A program made the position numbers and the translations under genes. The notes under the pieces are model-generated. The model was not told the DNA's origin. It made no database searches and saw only the letters and a program-made list of their open reading frames with translations. From NCBI GenBank assembly GCA_022592445.1, contig JABYQR010000065.1, positions 62,001 through 126,000 of the forward strand: a stretch of 64,000 nucleotides of DNA, read 5' to 3'. Below, one piece after another: positions 31,013 through 47,818 of the stretch; the stretch's first letter is position 1, and every line of letters begins with the position of its first letter. The DNA is from Cytidiella melzeri (Eukaryota; Basidiomycota; Agaricomycetes; Polyporales; Irpicaceae).

Positions 31013-32302
31013 GCCTGCAGCCATCATCTTTCCATTCTCCTTCCGTACAATTATAGCCCCATACTCCTGTAACATTCGACTATTTTTCCCTATGGAATAC
31101 GACCGGACACTGCTGTATCAGTATCTACCACTGCCCCTTCCTTCCTTCACTCGGCTGACTAGAGCGGCTGTCGCTTTGCTTTGCCATCTAATTCACGTTG
31201 AGAATTTGATGGTCTGCCAACGTCACATATACCTCACAATACTTTAAACCCAACTCTTTCAAAACTTTCACGTACTTGCTTGATGTAGCTGTAGACTCTA
31301 CCTCGCGATTGGTGATATCGATATACGTGCAAGTTTTCCATATGTTCAGTGACTGCCTCTTCAGATCGTGAACAAAGACAAGTTGTTTGCCCAGTGGCTT
31401 TTAACCTCGTTGCTCAATAAAGTCAGTTCGAGTGTTCGGGAGCACTATCAACTGAGCAGCCGAAGGTCTCAGCCACTGACTCGTTCACGCGTTTGACCAC
31501 GTTCACTGGCAGTATATGTTCCTGCAAAGCATAGGTGCGGCCTTTACATACTTCCGGCTTGTGCTTCGACGTCTCTTCCTCGTGCAGCGTATGCCTATCT
31601 CTGAAATGTTCTCGATTGCTGATACGTGCTGTTTTAGACCATTGGTAGTCTGGTTTTCATGGACGGTGAGTGGGCGATGTCGTACTCACCTTCTTGCGAT
31701 AGGTGTGGACGGGGGGAGACGGGCGGGCGGTGCCATCGGTTTCCGGCTTCGACGTCTCTCCCTCCTGCAGCGTATGTCTATCTCTTGCGTCTCCGTGGTT
31801 GCTGAAACTGTCTAGTCTAGGTAAGCGATGTCAGATGTCTGTAGGGGGAGAGGCGGGCGGGCGGTGTGCAGCTGTTTTCTGGTTTGTACCTCAACGTCTC
31901 TCCCTGCAAAAGCAATGCACAATGCGGTACGTCAACTAGTCTTGCTCTCTCTGCGGAAACGCTGATAATCTGAACACATGTATGTATGTGCGCAGAAGTA
32001 CGCGTTACAACCATGGAGGCGCGAACCTTTTGAAAGCCCAACGTCGTTATGATCTCCGTTGCTGAGACTTGTATAACGCCTTTCGTTCATGTGTCCACCT
32101 GAATCATGAATACCTTCTTCATCACAGTTGTCCAATCCAAAGCTGGTTGCTACAACGATGACTGTGGATATCAGCTGCAGAATGATAAGCTCGGTTTATG
32201 AGGTTCAGTGTAGACACAGGAGGATTAGCGCAATACGGTCGAGGCCGTACGGCTCACACTAGGTCCAGCTCATGGATAAGGGGCATTTCCTGTGAAGCTT
32301 AG
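31013..32302. repeat. Intergenic region with degenerate repeats
   Basis: 1.3 kb between convergent genes. A unit reading roughly ttccggcttcgacgtctctc plus about 25 bp occurs at about 31551-31603 and 31741-31787, with a weaker copy at 31873-31917. A GC-rich phrase, gacgggcgggcggtg or close, occurs at about 31717 and 31849. These look like an old tandem duplication. The ORFs that cross them show no coding features. No gene called. Confidence 0.45.
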
Positions 32303-34704
32303 CTACCAAATCCGTTTCACCATCGTATAACGCGTAATCTCCTCTAACGGCACTTTCTTCTTCTTGTCCCCACCGGCTGCAGCCTTCTCCTTCGCTTCTT
32401 GACCTAGCTCGCCAATCTCCGCGACAGGTGCAGCGTTATCTCGACGGTGATCCAGGATAGTCTTGAGGTCGCGATTATATTTCTGATAAACAACCTCAGA
32501 TGTCTGTAAACCACAAGAAAAGTCTACGTGGCGAGCTGACCTGTTCTTCTTTTCCCTCGCCGATAGGATCGCGTCCAAAATCATTCACCACATCGGCTGC
32601 CGCGCGATCCTCCATTCCTGCCCGACGCCGCGTAGCGTAGCTCAGCAGTTGGATACCCATGATCAGTTTGAGTCCGACAAAGCTAGTAAAATCGCTGACG
32701 TTGAGTATACACATGATGAATGCAAAAAGAGCCTCACCAAAGCCAGAATAAACATCCAAGCGCCAACCATTTGACCACGTTAATCCAGTCCGCTTCGGAG
32801 AACTGCGCGACGTTCCACGACCACGGTGACAAGTCCTCTGTATGCATTGATAAAAGTAGGTTAATCGTTTGTGAACCAATCAAAATGACGAGGACGGCTA
32901 GTGGGAGCGACGCAAAGCCAAGCCTGCGTGCGACCAGCGGCGACTGATCTACGTATGTGTGCTGTATATGTGTCATGTCATCAGAAGTGGTTATGCGAAG
33001 AACAGCTACATTGACTTGCCTTCCTGTTTCCCCGTCGACTCACGCCGCTGGCGCTGGCCAAATCACGACATAGAACATCGGTATATCGTTCGTAAACGGA
33101 CGGACGTATGTGATTGAACTTGGTTATGAAAGCGTGCTTCAGCCAGTCTACTAGCATCTCCGATATCATGACCGATATGACGGGCTAGACCGACAACATT
33201 AGCAGACGAAGAAGCTCGAGGGAGAAAAAATTACGTAGGACACCGTCCACAACACACTGTTGCCTCTAAGCCAACCGAAACTTTTGGGCAAAGCGAAGCC
33301 TTCACTGAAGTTGAATGAGGATCCGCTGAGTTCGATAAGATTGCGGAATGCAACGACCACGAGCATGAGGGCCAAGGTGAAACGCTCCACTATATCTGCT
33401 GCGGCGTAAGGATGTCAACGGCTCAGATGTATACAAATATGCACACCTGCACACGTTATCTGGAACAAGTTATCTTTTTCAAACTTCTTGAAAACGCTGC
33501 CTTTGATCTCCACGAACTGGTTGGAGACGAGCAGAGTAAGCAGAGAATTATCATAAGAGTTGATTGCGACGTTGAGGGATATCATTTGATATACCATGAC
33601 CAGAGAGTGCGAGACTAGAATAGAGTGAGCATATTCTTTTTACCAACCGAAATACAGCTGACCTGTATATATCAAGGCGAGTATGAAAAAAAACAATGGC
33701 CGTAAGGTGTGCTGTGTAGGCCACTTCCGATGCGAAAGCACTTCCAAGGTAGATCTTGAAAAAAGAGAGTCTATGATATCTTGTCCAATGGCTCCGCAAA
33801 GACGGTCAGCAATCTACAATAGCATTCAGGTCAGCAAAAAAGAGCTCAGGGAGTAGATAGTGAGGGGAGAATTTCGCGTACTTCTAGCGCATTGAAGATC
33901 ACGTACAGTTTGATTGTATCTTGGCCTCGAATAGAGTGGTATATCTTGCTTGCGTCCGTGAGCGGACTCAAGATAACTAGGGACGCTACAAGAAGCAATG
34001 CTCGTAATATATCTGCTTTCTGAGAAGGGGGAAGGGCAGAGGAGGACGGTACCACTGTGTTGTACAACAGTTTCCCGAAAGCGAGAGTGAATCGTATAGG
34101 AAGGATAGTGAATGTGTATAAAAACGAGTCAAGGCAAAGAATGAAGCCAAATATTGATATCTGCATAACACAGTGAGCACGTAGACCTCCATCGTTCAAC
34201 GAATTCTCGCACCTTTTCTATAGCTACGGGCATACTGAGGAAGTTACTAACTCTCTCCCATTTATGTTCCTGATGGGAATCGAAATCTGTAGCGAGCAGC
34301 TCCTCGCGCAGATAGTCCCACAATGAAAACTGCGGAGCATCTGTGTCAATTGATTTTGCCTGTATATTCGTATGTGTAGACGACGGTGGGGTTGGTGACC
34401 GCCGCTGAAACGGAGAAGTCGAGATTGGCGTAGGCGGAAGAGACGAGTAGGCGAGTGGTGCACGGAGCGCAGAGGGCTGCAGCACAGCAAAGGACGCGTC
34501 GTCTTCAAGGCCCGAGTCATGATCAAGCTCTTCTCTATCGCTTCCAGAGTCAGGAGAGAACAAGAAAGAGGTGGTTGTACGCGATGATGCTGGCCGCTGG
34601 GCGGATGGTGACAAACTCCGAGGGCCCCATCGCGAGGCTGATAGACTAGAGGCAGACCTTCTGACTCGCTTTCGTCTGGGTGAATGTGAGCTGGATGTTG
34701 GCAT
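32303..34704 (-). CDS. TAPT1/EMP65-family multipass membrane protein
   Basis: Nine exons on the minus strand: 34704-34213, 34160-33882, 33813-33663, 33614-33447, 33395-33235, 33184-33020, 32961-32738, 32682-32541, 32503-32303; 660 aa. The first about 130 residues are serine/arginine-rich and disordered. The TAPT1 domain (Pfam DUF747) follows: LWDYLREELLATDFD, several membrane helices, SKIYHSIRGQDTIKLYVIFN, ADRLCGAIGQDIID, FVEIKGSVFKKFEKDNLFQ, DIVERF, VDWLKHAFITKFN, YVDQSPLVARRLGFA. The family acts in the endoplasmic reticulum or at cilia; yeast Emp65 forms a complex with Slp1 in ER protein quality control. The intron 32962-33019 has a GC donor (GCAAGT) and the last intron is only 37 bp. The exon sum divides by three and frames join without stops. 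Confidence 0.88.
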
Positions 34705-39757
<5,053 letters not shown>

Positions 39758-40420
39758 TCACGATGAACCCTTACCTCCCCAAGTCCACCAAGACTTCCTA
39801 GGCTGGGTAGCCTCTACAACAGGGACTGTGGCAAGGTGCTCAAGATTAACAGGCGGCGGCGGAGGTGTGGTGTTCGCTGTCGCTGAAGGTGTCGAAGTCT
39901 CATTTAGCGAGGCACTCCCCGCAGGTCCTCGCCCCAGCCCAAGTTTCGCAAATATGCTCTTCTCCTTTTCCTTTGGCTTCCCACCTCGCAGCGCCTGCTC
40001 AAACTCATGTGTCTCCTCTGCTTTCCTCAGCCTTGCCTCGAACTCCAACCGCTCTCTCAACTTGAGCTCTTCGGCCGAGGGCGACTCCTGCGGTGCTCCA
40101 TCGTGGTTCTTTTTCACGGCGTAGCTACCGACGACAATGGCGGCGATGGTCGCTCCTTGAAAGATGATACGTGCACGAAACCATCGGTTGAGAGACTGAG
40201 ATTCGCCTTTCTTGCCAACCTTGCGAGAAGCCATGATGAGCGCAAAGCATGTTAGTGCTGTGCCTGCAAGTTGAAGATCCAAGGACGTAAGAATTCGAGG
40301 AATGCAAGATGATACGTGAAAGGACGCACCGATGGGCACTAGAGGCTCCTCCTTGAATCTCCTTGCGAGCTTTTGCTTCCACGTCTCCACGCCCTCTGGA
40401 TGTGCGTGCACCACGCTCAT
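39758..40420 (-). CDS. RCF1: RCF1-type respiratory supercomplex factor (HIG1 domain)
   Basis: Two exons on the minus strand: 40420-40330 and 40263-39758; 198 aa. The HIG1 domain spans about residues 25-90: PLVPIGTALTCFALIMASRKV forms the first membrane helix with its conserved P-x-G start (interrupted by the intron), then SLNRWFRARIIFQGATIAA matches the second helix with the type-1 R-x-R-x3-Q signature. The C-terminal half is charged coiled coil and then proline-rich, ending WWTWGGKGSS. In yeast, Rcf1 sits in the inner mitochondrial membrane and links complexes III and IV. N-terminal sequence (WKQKLARRFKEEP) fits the family. The second hydrophobic helix (AIVVGSYAV) supports the double-spanning topology. 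Confidence 0.9.
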   Translation of the reverse strand: MSVVHAHPEGVETWKQKLARRFKEEPLVPIGASFHVSSCIPRILTSLDLQLAGTALTCFALIMASRKVGKKGESQSLNRWFRARIIFQGATIAAIVVGSYAVKKNHDGAPQESPSAEELKLRERLEFEARLRKAEETHEFEQALRGGKPKEKEKSIFAKLGLGRGPAGSASLNETSTPSATANTTPPPPPVNLEHLATVPVVEATQPRKSWWTWGGKGSS

Positions 40421-40889
40421 GTTGGGTCTTTACAAATGACACTCTAAAGATGATAAACGTGCTTTAGGTCACCGTAGTAGTGGCCGTTGCAGAGTTTCGA
40501 CCAGTACTAACTTACCGGACCGGTTTTATGAAGGTGGATTGGTGAATTTGTGACCGCCGGCAATTACCGCGCCACTGTTGATTGTTTATTTTTATTTTTA
40601 CTTTTTACTTTTTGAATTTTTATTTTATTTAAAAATCAGTGCTATTAAACGTCGGCGAAGCCAGGGACGGTGCAAACTGTAGGACTATACACATAACAAA
40701 ATACGTGTAACAGGGAGACTTTGATGTCCAGACGCGCAAAACGCGCAGTGAATGTACACTACCATGTCATTGACTACTCATTACTGGTGGGAGTGTGTTC
40801 AAATGTAAATGCTGGTGGATTTTCAAGAAGAAAGGAATAAAAAGCAGGGTCAGGGTCAGAGGAGTTCTTGAGGAACTCCAGGAAGTTGC
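40421..40889. other. Intergenic region with AT-rich tract
   Basis: RCF1-side promoter followed by a T-rich tract at about 40584-40635, then unique sequence to the start of the gypsy 5' LTR. No gene seen. Confidence 0.5.
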
Positions 40890-41326
40890 TGTCACGAACA
40901 GGCACACTTTTTACTTTTCTTATCTTATCTTATCGATGGCACATGGCTCCTGCATGTGATCAAGTACATGTGACAGACTGGTCACATGATCATAGAAGGT
41001 GCTGGAACATTGTGGAACATTGTAGAACATTGCACCATAGCACACCATATGTTCCCACGGCAGTGTTAGGAGTACAGACCCGGTACCAGGGGTCCTTGTC
41101 TGAGATGTATATAAACCCACCTTGTACCTTCCTAAAGACCTCAGATTCTACCTCCTGGTCTTTAGGTGACGTCCACCTTGTACTAGGTCTATCACTGTAC
41201 TAATATATCCTGGTCTTTAGCTCATTGTCAGCTGCTTCCTCGTTGTCGTCTCTCTCCCTTTCCTCATCATCATTATCCCTGTCGTCATCGTCCACGCGAG
41301 TTTACTCGTCGTTCCTCCCCCCCCGT
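40890..41326 (+). repeat. Gypsy-1 5' LTR
   Basis: Starts TGTCACGAACAGG, as does 48797. It contains a TATA element (gtatataaaccc, about 41107) and the repeated phrase cctggtcttta. The right boundary is placed where similarity to the 3' copy ends (after the C8 run); the true end could be a few bases further. It has small indels relative to the 3' LTR. Confidence 0.82.
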
Positions 41327-41898
41327 TCAAAGCCATTGTCTCCTACGTCTCACGCCGCCCTCACTACCATCCCCTGGGCACCAGGCTTCCTGCCTTCGAC
41401 CACAAAAAGTTTGCTCGTGACAACGAGTCCATCAAGGAACGTGCACGCACAGAACGCGCGCAAACCCTCGCAGAACGAATTGAGAAACCGTCTCTCAAGG
41501 ATCGCGTCTCCCAGGCACCCCCGCCACCTCGCCCAGACGCATAAAAACCTGTGACACTCGATTTTCACAAGTTTTTCATCAAGGATCAAGTCGGTATCCT
41601 CAAGCCGAAAATCGAGGCCACTACCAGACGCCTCAAGATTCTGATCGAACTCACTCACAACCGGAACAATTTGCAGACCTGGGCAATCTTACTCCTCAAC
41701 AATAAACTTCTGCACCTCATCGACCACACGGAGGAAGTACTCTCCACACGCACACCTGCCCAACTCAAAGCACTGAATTGGGGCTTGCAGTCAGTAGGGC
41801 AGATCAACTTCACGCAATTACACAAGAGGTTGACAGAAGTTACGAGTAGAGTTGCATTTGTAGCAGTCGGAGGATACTTCGAAAAACTTCCCTTGTAA
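41327..41898 (+). pseudogene. Gypsy-1 open frame upstream of gag
   Basis: About 190 codons in one frame with a single internal TAA (about 41542). The first part is charged and helical (FDHKKFARDNESIKERARTE); the second reads DFHKFFIKDQVGILKPKIE and NNKLLHLIDHTEEVLSTR, ending in tandem stops TAA TAG (41897-41902). A clear ATG at its beginning is not obvious. It is unlike standard Ty3 Gag; it could be an N-terminal Gag extension or a separate product. Function unknown. Confidence 0.45.
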
Positions 41899-41902
41899 TA
41901 GA

Positions 41903-43355
41903 TAGTCATCATTGAGTGCAATAATCTATCCCACATCTTCAACCCCGACGATCTTCAGGATTGTCACAATAACGAAGAAGACCACGCGTACATCGAGGTC
42001 TGCGAACAACAACTGTGTCCAAATCGAAGTCAAAAGTTTGTAGTATCTCGTCATTTCAGAGAAGGACAACGATACTCTGGTTACGCACCCTGCGATAACA
42101 GTCAAATACCGCTGATTGTTGAAGTTCCCGGAGTAGTCAAAGTTCCGGGAGAACCAGAACTTGAGACCAGTACAGTCACACCGGTCTTAACTGAAATCAC
42201 CACTGCCGTTCCTGTCCCTGAATCCATACCGGAAACCTCGCCGGTAACTCCCGAATTACCTACAGTTGCCACCACCAATCCCGTACCTGTCATAATGGCA
42301 ACACCCGCAGTAGATCCCACCCTGATTGCAGCTATTGTAGCTGCAGTTGCGCAAGCAACGCCGAGACCACAAGTCACGGTCAACAATAATGACTCCAAGC
42401 CCGATAGATACAAGGGCAAACATGGCCGCGACTTAGAGCAATTCCTGTCACGATGCGAGGCTTACTGGGTGACTGCCAGTATTGCCGATGAAAAAACCAA
42501 GGTCCTGACAGCAATCTACCGGTTGTCAGAGAAGGCTGCCCAATGGGCAATACCGGTCACAGACCATATGGCTGACCACAACGGTGATTTGCCAGCCAAC
42601 CTCGATACATGGGCCAAGTTTAAAACGGAGCTCAAGAAGTACTTCAGCGATGCAACGCCCGAAGATACTGCTATCTGTGAGTTGGAAAAGCTCTGTGGAG
42701 CAGAGAAAAAGGAGAAGAATGCGCATGACGTAGGTACTTACGTCACCGGTTTCCAATCCTACGTGGGACGCATTAATGGGTTGAGCGACAAGGACAAGGA
42801 GATCCGGTTTATCAAGGGTCTCCCTGAATACATCTATGGGCGACTGGCAACGGCCAAAACACCTCCAGCCAATTACCAAGGCTGGATTGATAGGTCCCTA
42901 AAAATGGCAGCTGCATACGCCCGCATCAGGGAGACAACGAAAAAAAAACTCCGTCTGTTCCCCCGTCAACTACGTCGAGGCCTACCCAATCTCAGCCCAG
43001 GTTTACTCCGGCTCCCCGTCCTTCCAACAGTCCGGTTCCCATGGAGGTCGATGCCTCCAAGATGCAACAAGGTTGGCGGTGTTACAACTGCCAAGAACTT
43101 ACCACCGACCCTAGTCACATTGCACGCACGTGCACCAAACCGGCAGTTCCACACCCACCACCTCGAGGGACTCGTGTGGCTGCTACCACTGGAGAGGTAT
43201 CTTCTTCTCGGGCCGAAGAAAAGAAGCCTGAGAAGGAAGAAGCGTTGAGCTCGTTGGGAGTGTTGGAAGTGACACTCAATGCCGTGCTAGGAGAACTGGA
43301 GAAGTTGAGGGCGGAGAACGCCGACCTCAAGAAGAGACTTGAGGAGGGTTTTTGA
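41903..43355 (+). pseudogene. Gypsy-1 gag, frameshifted
   Basis: After the tandem stops an AUG-less frame (with CEQQLCPNR at about 42005) runs in frame into Gag, whose first methionine is at 42295 (MATPAVDP). The capsid region is clear: DRYKGKHGRDLEQFLSRCE, KYFSDATPEDTA, FIKGLPEYIYGRL, PANYQGWIDRSLKM. A frameshift in an A-run at about 42940-42948 moves the rest to another frame, where a variant zinc knuckle (CYNCQELTTDPSHIARTC, longer than the usual CCHC spacing) and a coiled-coil tail (LEKLRAENADLKKRL) are read to a stop at 43355. Gag would form the particle and bind RNA. Confidence 0.8.
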
Positions 43356-45274
43356 TTCGGGCCGTGATTTGAGCTGCGCAAGCACGTGCCCCGTGTATAC
43401 CATGTAACAATAGATTTTCCGTACTCGCGTCTGATGTATTAGAGACTGGTTCTGAATTGGAACATTTTCACGTACCCATCACAGTTTCAGGAGTGCGGAG
43501 ATCTAAAGAAGTTGCAGCAATGATTAATAGTTGAGCCTCAACACTATTCATTCATAAATGGTTTGTTCGAGAACATCGTATCAGGACCCAGAAGTTGAAA
43601 CAACCAATTCCGGTGTACAACATAGATGGAACCCCAAATCGAGACGGGGCTATTGATGAAGTCGCCATTCTCAATATGAGGATAGGGGACCACGAGGAAA
43701 GGACTATCTTCACGGCTACCGACATTGGGCCGGAAGATGTAATCATAGGAATCGATTGGTTGAGGTACCACAACCCCACCATTGATTGGTACAAAGGCAT
43801 CATCAGGATGGATGGATGTCCTGATGCGTGTAAACCTAGAGAACGGGTTGAGGAAGCGAAGGAGGTTGCAGCTAAGAGAACAGCTGAGCCTAAATGGAAG
43901 AAGAGGACCCCGGGATTACAGAAAGTTGTGGAACAACTTCCGTACTTGCCGGTGGATACAGAGGAGGCTGAAGAAGACCTCGAGGAGACCACAGAAGGTT
44001 CAGAAAGTTTGGATGGGGCCGAATCGCCGAAGTTACAGGCACAGGCCACTACTCAGCTTGGTGGAAAAGGAACTCCCCGACGCATTGTACACACACGTCT
44101 GACACCTATGGTACAAGAAGGCGAACACTTGTTCACTCTAGCAGGATACACATACTCTAGTGAACTAGCTGAAGTTGAGAACCAGGTTAAACCAGTCAAA
44201 ACCTTTGAGGAGATGGTACCTGAACAATATCGTCAACATGCTCACATCTTCTCTGAAACGGAATCTCAACGACTTCCAGAACACAAGTCGTACAGCCATG
44301 CAATTGAGTTGATTCCGGAAGCAAAAGGATTCCACGCAAAAGTTTACCCGCTTTCACACCCTGAGCAAGAAGAGCTTGATAAGTTTATCTGAGAAAATCT
44401 AGAAAAAGGGTACATTCAACCGTTGAAGTCCCCAATGGCGTCACCCTTCTTCTTTGTCAAGAAAAAGGATGGAAAGTTACGCCCAGTACAGGATTACCGG
44501 AAGTTGAACGAAGTCACTATCAAAAACAGGTATCCATTGCCGTTGATCTCCGAACTCATGGATAGACTGCGAGGCGCTAGGTTCTTTACCAAGCTAGATG
44601 TCAGATGGGGATATAACAATGTCCGTATCAAAGAAGGTGATGAACACAAGGCAGCGTTTGTTACCAACCGTGGACTCTTCGAACCAACTGTCATGTTCTT
44701 TGGACTCACAAACTCTCCAGCTACGTTTCAGAACATGATGAATGATATTTTTGCCGACCTCATTGCCGAAGGCAAAGTCACGGTTTACTTGGACGACATC
44801 CTTATCTACTCCAAGGATATATCTGAACATCGAGAAGTGGTACATGAAGTTCTAAAACGGCTCAGGCAACATGACCTGTTTTTGAAGCCGGAGAAATGCG
44901 AGTTTGAGAGGTCAGAGACGGAGTACCTTGGCGTCATCATTGGCCACAATCAGTTACGCATGGATCCTGTCAAATTAAAGGCAGTGGCTGAATGGCCTGT
45001 ACCGCAGAACGTCTCCGATATCCGCCGATTCCGCAGGTTTGCAAATTTCTACCGAAGATTCATCAGGCACTTCGGGAAGATATGTAAGCCCTTGGATCAT
45101 CTCACGGGTAAGGTACCTTGGAAGTGGGGCCCTGAAGAGCAGTCGGCGTTTGATGAACTCCGCCGACGATTTGTGGAAGCACCGGTGTTGGCAATGTGGA
45201 GTTTTGATAGACCCACACGTTTGGAAACAGACACATCCGGATATGCAATGGGAGGAGTATTGGAACAACAAGCC

Positions 45275-46056
45275 TGTTGCGGAGCGACTGCTGATAGACT
45301 GATAAACCCTAAACAAGGGTGAAGTAGATGTGAGGGGGAAGTGGAAAGGGATCTCCAACGACGACAGCGAGGTCAAAGTCGATGATAAGCAGGCAAGCAG
45401 GCACAAAGGCCGGATACTAGCAGTGCAAATGACAGAGTTAATATGGTATGATACTAAGTTACATGCAGTAACTCACCTAGCAGTGCAAATGACAGAGAGG
45501 CCAAGATGCAGAGCTAGGGAGGGTAAGGTCTACTATATATACTGTGGCTGGGTGGTCTGTGCACAAGTTCCCACACTAGGGACTGGAGTAACAATAGAAC
45601 AATAAGGGACCAGGGTAACTGTCAAGGACCTGAGTAACTGTCAAGGACCAGGGTACGTAGAACAATAGAGCTAGAACAATAGAACAATAGAACAATAGAA
45701 TAGGAACAATAGAACAATAGAAACTGGGGGAATCCCTGGGGAATCCCTAACAATAGATAGAAGACAATAGTCGAAAGACAATAGAACAATAAGATCTGGG
45801 GGAATCCCTGGGGAATCCTCATCAATGGAAGAGGAACAATAGAACAATAGCCTAGGTTGATCTGGAACCGCTCCAGACTGAGTCTAGGGTTTGGGTCTGG
45901 ACTATTAATAAATAAGGCAGGATGTCACGTGACCCGGGTTAGGGTTAGGTCTGGTAACACTCCTAGCTGGAAAATAAGCGCTCTAGATAGGCGCTTAAGG
46001 CTGTAAACTTGTGACAATGTTGGAAAAATCTGGTCTCTGTTGGACTATCCATGTCA
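45275..46056. repeat. Solo LTR, family D, inserted in gypsy RNase H
   Basis: 782-bp insertion starting TGTTG and ending GTCA, flanked by the 5-bp duplication AAGCC (45270-45274 and 46057-46061). Removing it rejoins VLEQQA to EDGTWHP in frame. A TATA-like ctatatatac lies at about 45533, suggesting plus orientation. The right third is a minisatellite of agaacaat-type units. No other copy of this family in the window. Confidence 0.85.
45590..45850. repeat. agaacaat microsatellite inside solo LTR D
   Basis: Imperfect array of the octamer agaacaat/aacaatag with interspersed copies of a longer phrase (ctgggggaatccctggggaatcc twice, at about 45724 and 45797). Probably grew by slippage within the LTR. 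It is not spaced like a CRISPR array. Confidence 0.7.
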
Positions 46057-47130
46057 AAGCCGAAGACGGCACGTGGCATCCAGTAGCCTATCGGTCTGAG
46101 GGCATGACTGAGACCAAACAAAACTATGAGATTCATGATTGAGAACTCATGGCAATTGTACGAGCCCTTGAGGACTGGTGTCACTACCTGGAAGGGCTAC
46201 CAGAGAAATTACCTATTTTGTCCGATCATAAGAATCTTGAGTACTGGAAGACAGCCCGTAACTTGACACGTCGTCAAGCACGTTGGTCGCTATTTCTCTC
46301 ACGTTTCAACTTTGAGATCATTCCAAAGCCCGGGAAATCTATGGGAAAGTCAGATTCCATGTCACGATTGGGTCAACACGAGGTCAAAGACAAAGAAGAC
46401 AATCTGTCACGAGTAATTGTAGCGCCTGAGGTTTTCCGAGCTGCCACTTCTCAACGTGGGCAAGCTAGTGTACAGCCAGACAGAGACCTGTTGAAACGTA
46501 TCTGTGAATGTTCTCTTCGAGAGACCGAGGTGGCAGAAGCACTTGCCAAAGTCAAGAAACTCGGACCTCGTCTTCTTAGTCGTGGACTCGAAGAATGGAA
46601 CGTGGAGAATGGACTGTTGTTGTCCCGGGGAAAAGTTTACGTCCCTAAAGATGACGAGATCCGAAAGGAACTAGTTTGGAGACATCATGACTTACCTGCT
46701 GCCGGACATCCGGGCAGATACAAAACACTGGAGTTACTATCCCGGAACTACTGGTGGCCCAGCATGACACGGTTTGTCAATGATTACGTAGACACATGTG
46801 ACACCTGTCAAAGAACAAAGACGTACCCTGCTCCACCACGCGGTCTGCTCAATCTGCTAGAACCACCCAATGCCCCATGGGAAAGTGTCACCACAGACTT
46901 CATTGTCAAACTACCGCCATGTAAAAGATATGATTCCATCATGGTTGTGGTTGATCGAACAACAGCACAGGTGCATTGCTACCCATCACGGGAAAGCATG
47001 AAGACTCCTGAACACGTACAAGATTATATTGCAAACGTGTTTTGACTCCACGGTGTATACCTCGCCAGATGATCTCAGACCGCGGATCAGTATTTGCGTC
47101 TAAGTTTCTTCGTGCTATCTATGATGCACT

Positions 47131-47818
47131 TGTCATGGATGGCCTGACTAGCCCTTAATTTTCGCAATTTACCTCTTGTTTTACCTATAAAACTCCGGGC
47201 TGCAGCTCAGTTGCAACCTTCTTTGCACAAACTCCTTTGCACGTCTATTAAGCGCCCGTATCACGTGGCTTAGACGCTCCACACGGTCACATTACTTGCT
47301 ACTACGTCACACTGGCATGTGACTTAGCTTAAGTAAGACCACATGGCTACAACCACATGGCTCAGCCCATAGCCAGGGTTTGATGTCATAGATGACGTCC
47401 ACATGGACTCCTTTTGTTCTTTCCTTATTGTTCTCTTTATGGAAGGATGTTCTCACAGGTGTGGGAATGGAATACAATAGTTGGTCTCCTTTAGATAGAT
47501 TCTCTCATGAGTAGAGTTCTTGGCAAGGTCTAGACAATAGCTATTGTTCTCCTTTAGGTAGTTCTTTTGTTCTTCATTCACACGGCTTCTTGCAAAGCCT
47601 GCCCTCAACATGGTCTGTGCGCAGGTCCCTGAAGTCTATATAAGCAGCTGCATGTACGCTCCTAGCCCCCATCTCGACCTCTTGGTCTTTACTAGGCTAG
47701 ATAACTTGAACAAAGTCTGATAGCTGGTGAGAGCATTGTGCTTCACACCTGCCACCACCTCCTCGTCAATATCCACTCCGTGTCCCTGTTTGTCACGTCG
47801 AGCCCCGTCTCCCTGTCA
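47131..47818 (+). repeat. Solo LTR, family C, inserted in gypsy integrase
   Basis: 688-bp insertion, TGTCA at both 5' and 3' ends, flanked by GCACT (47126-47130 and 47819-47823). Its removal restores the integrase reading AIYDA-LGVKSSMSTAYHPQ. It has a TATA element (tctatataagcagc, about 47635). Same family as 7099-7857, opposite strand; it lacks that copy's extra internal repeat. Confidence 0.9.

Noticed and set aside
41415..41422. TCGTGACA as the 3' end of the gypsy LTR, mirroring the TGTCACGA start
   Set aside because: The segment is absent from the 3' LTR and lies in an open coding-like frame; the inverted match is probably accidental, though the true LTR end remains uncertain.
45590..45850. 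Regular short repeats that might suggest a CRISPR-like array
   Set aside because: Units are octamers without spacers, inside a solo LTR of a eukaryotic genome; this is a microsatellite.
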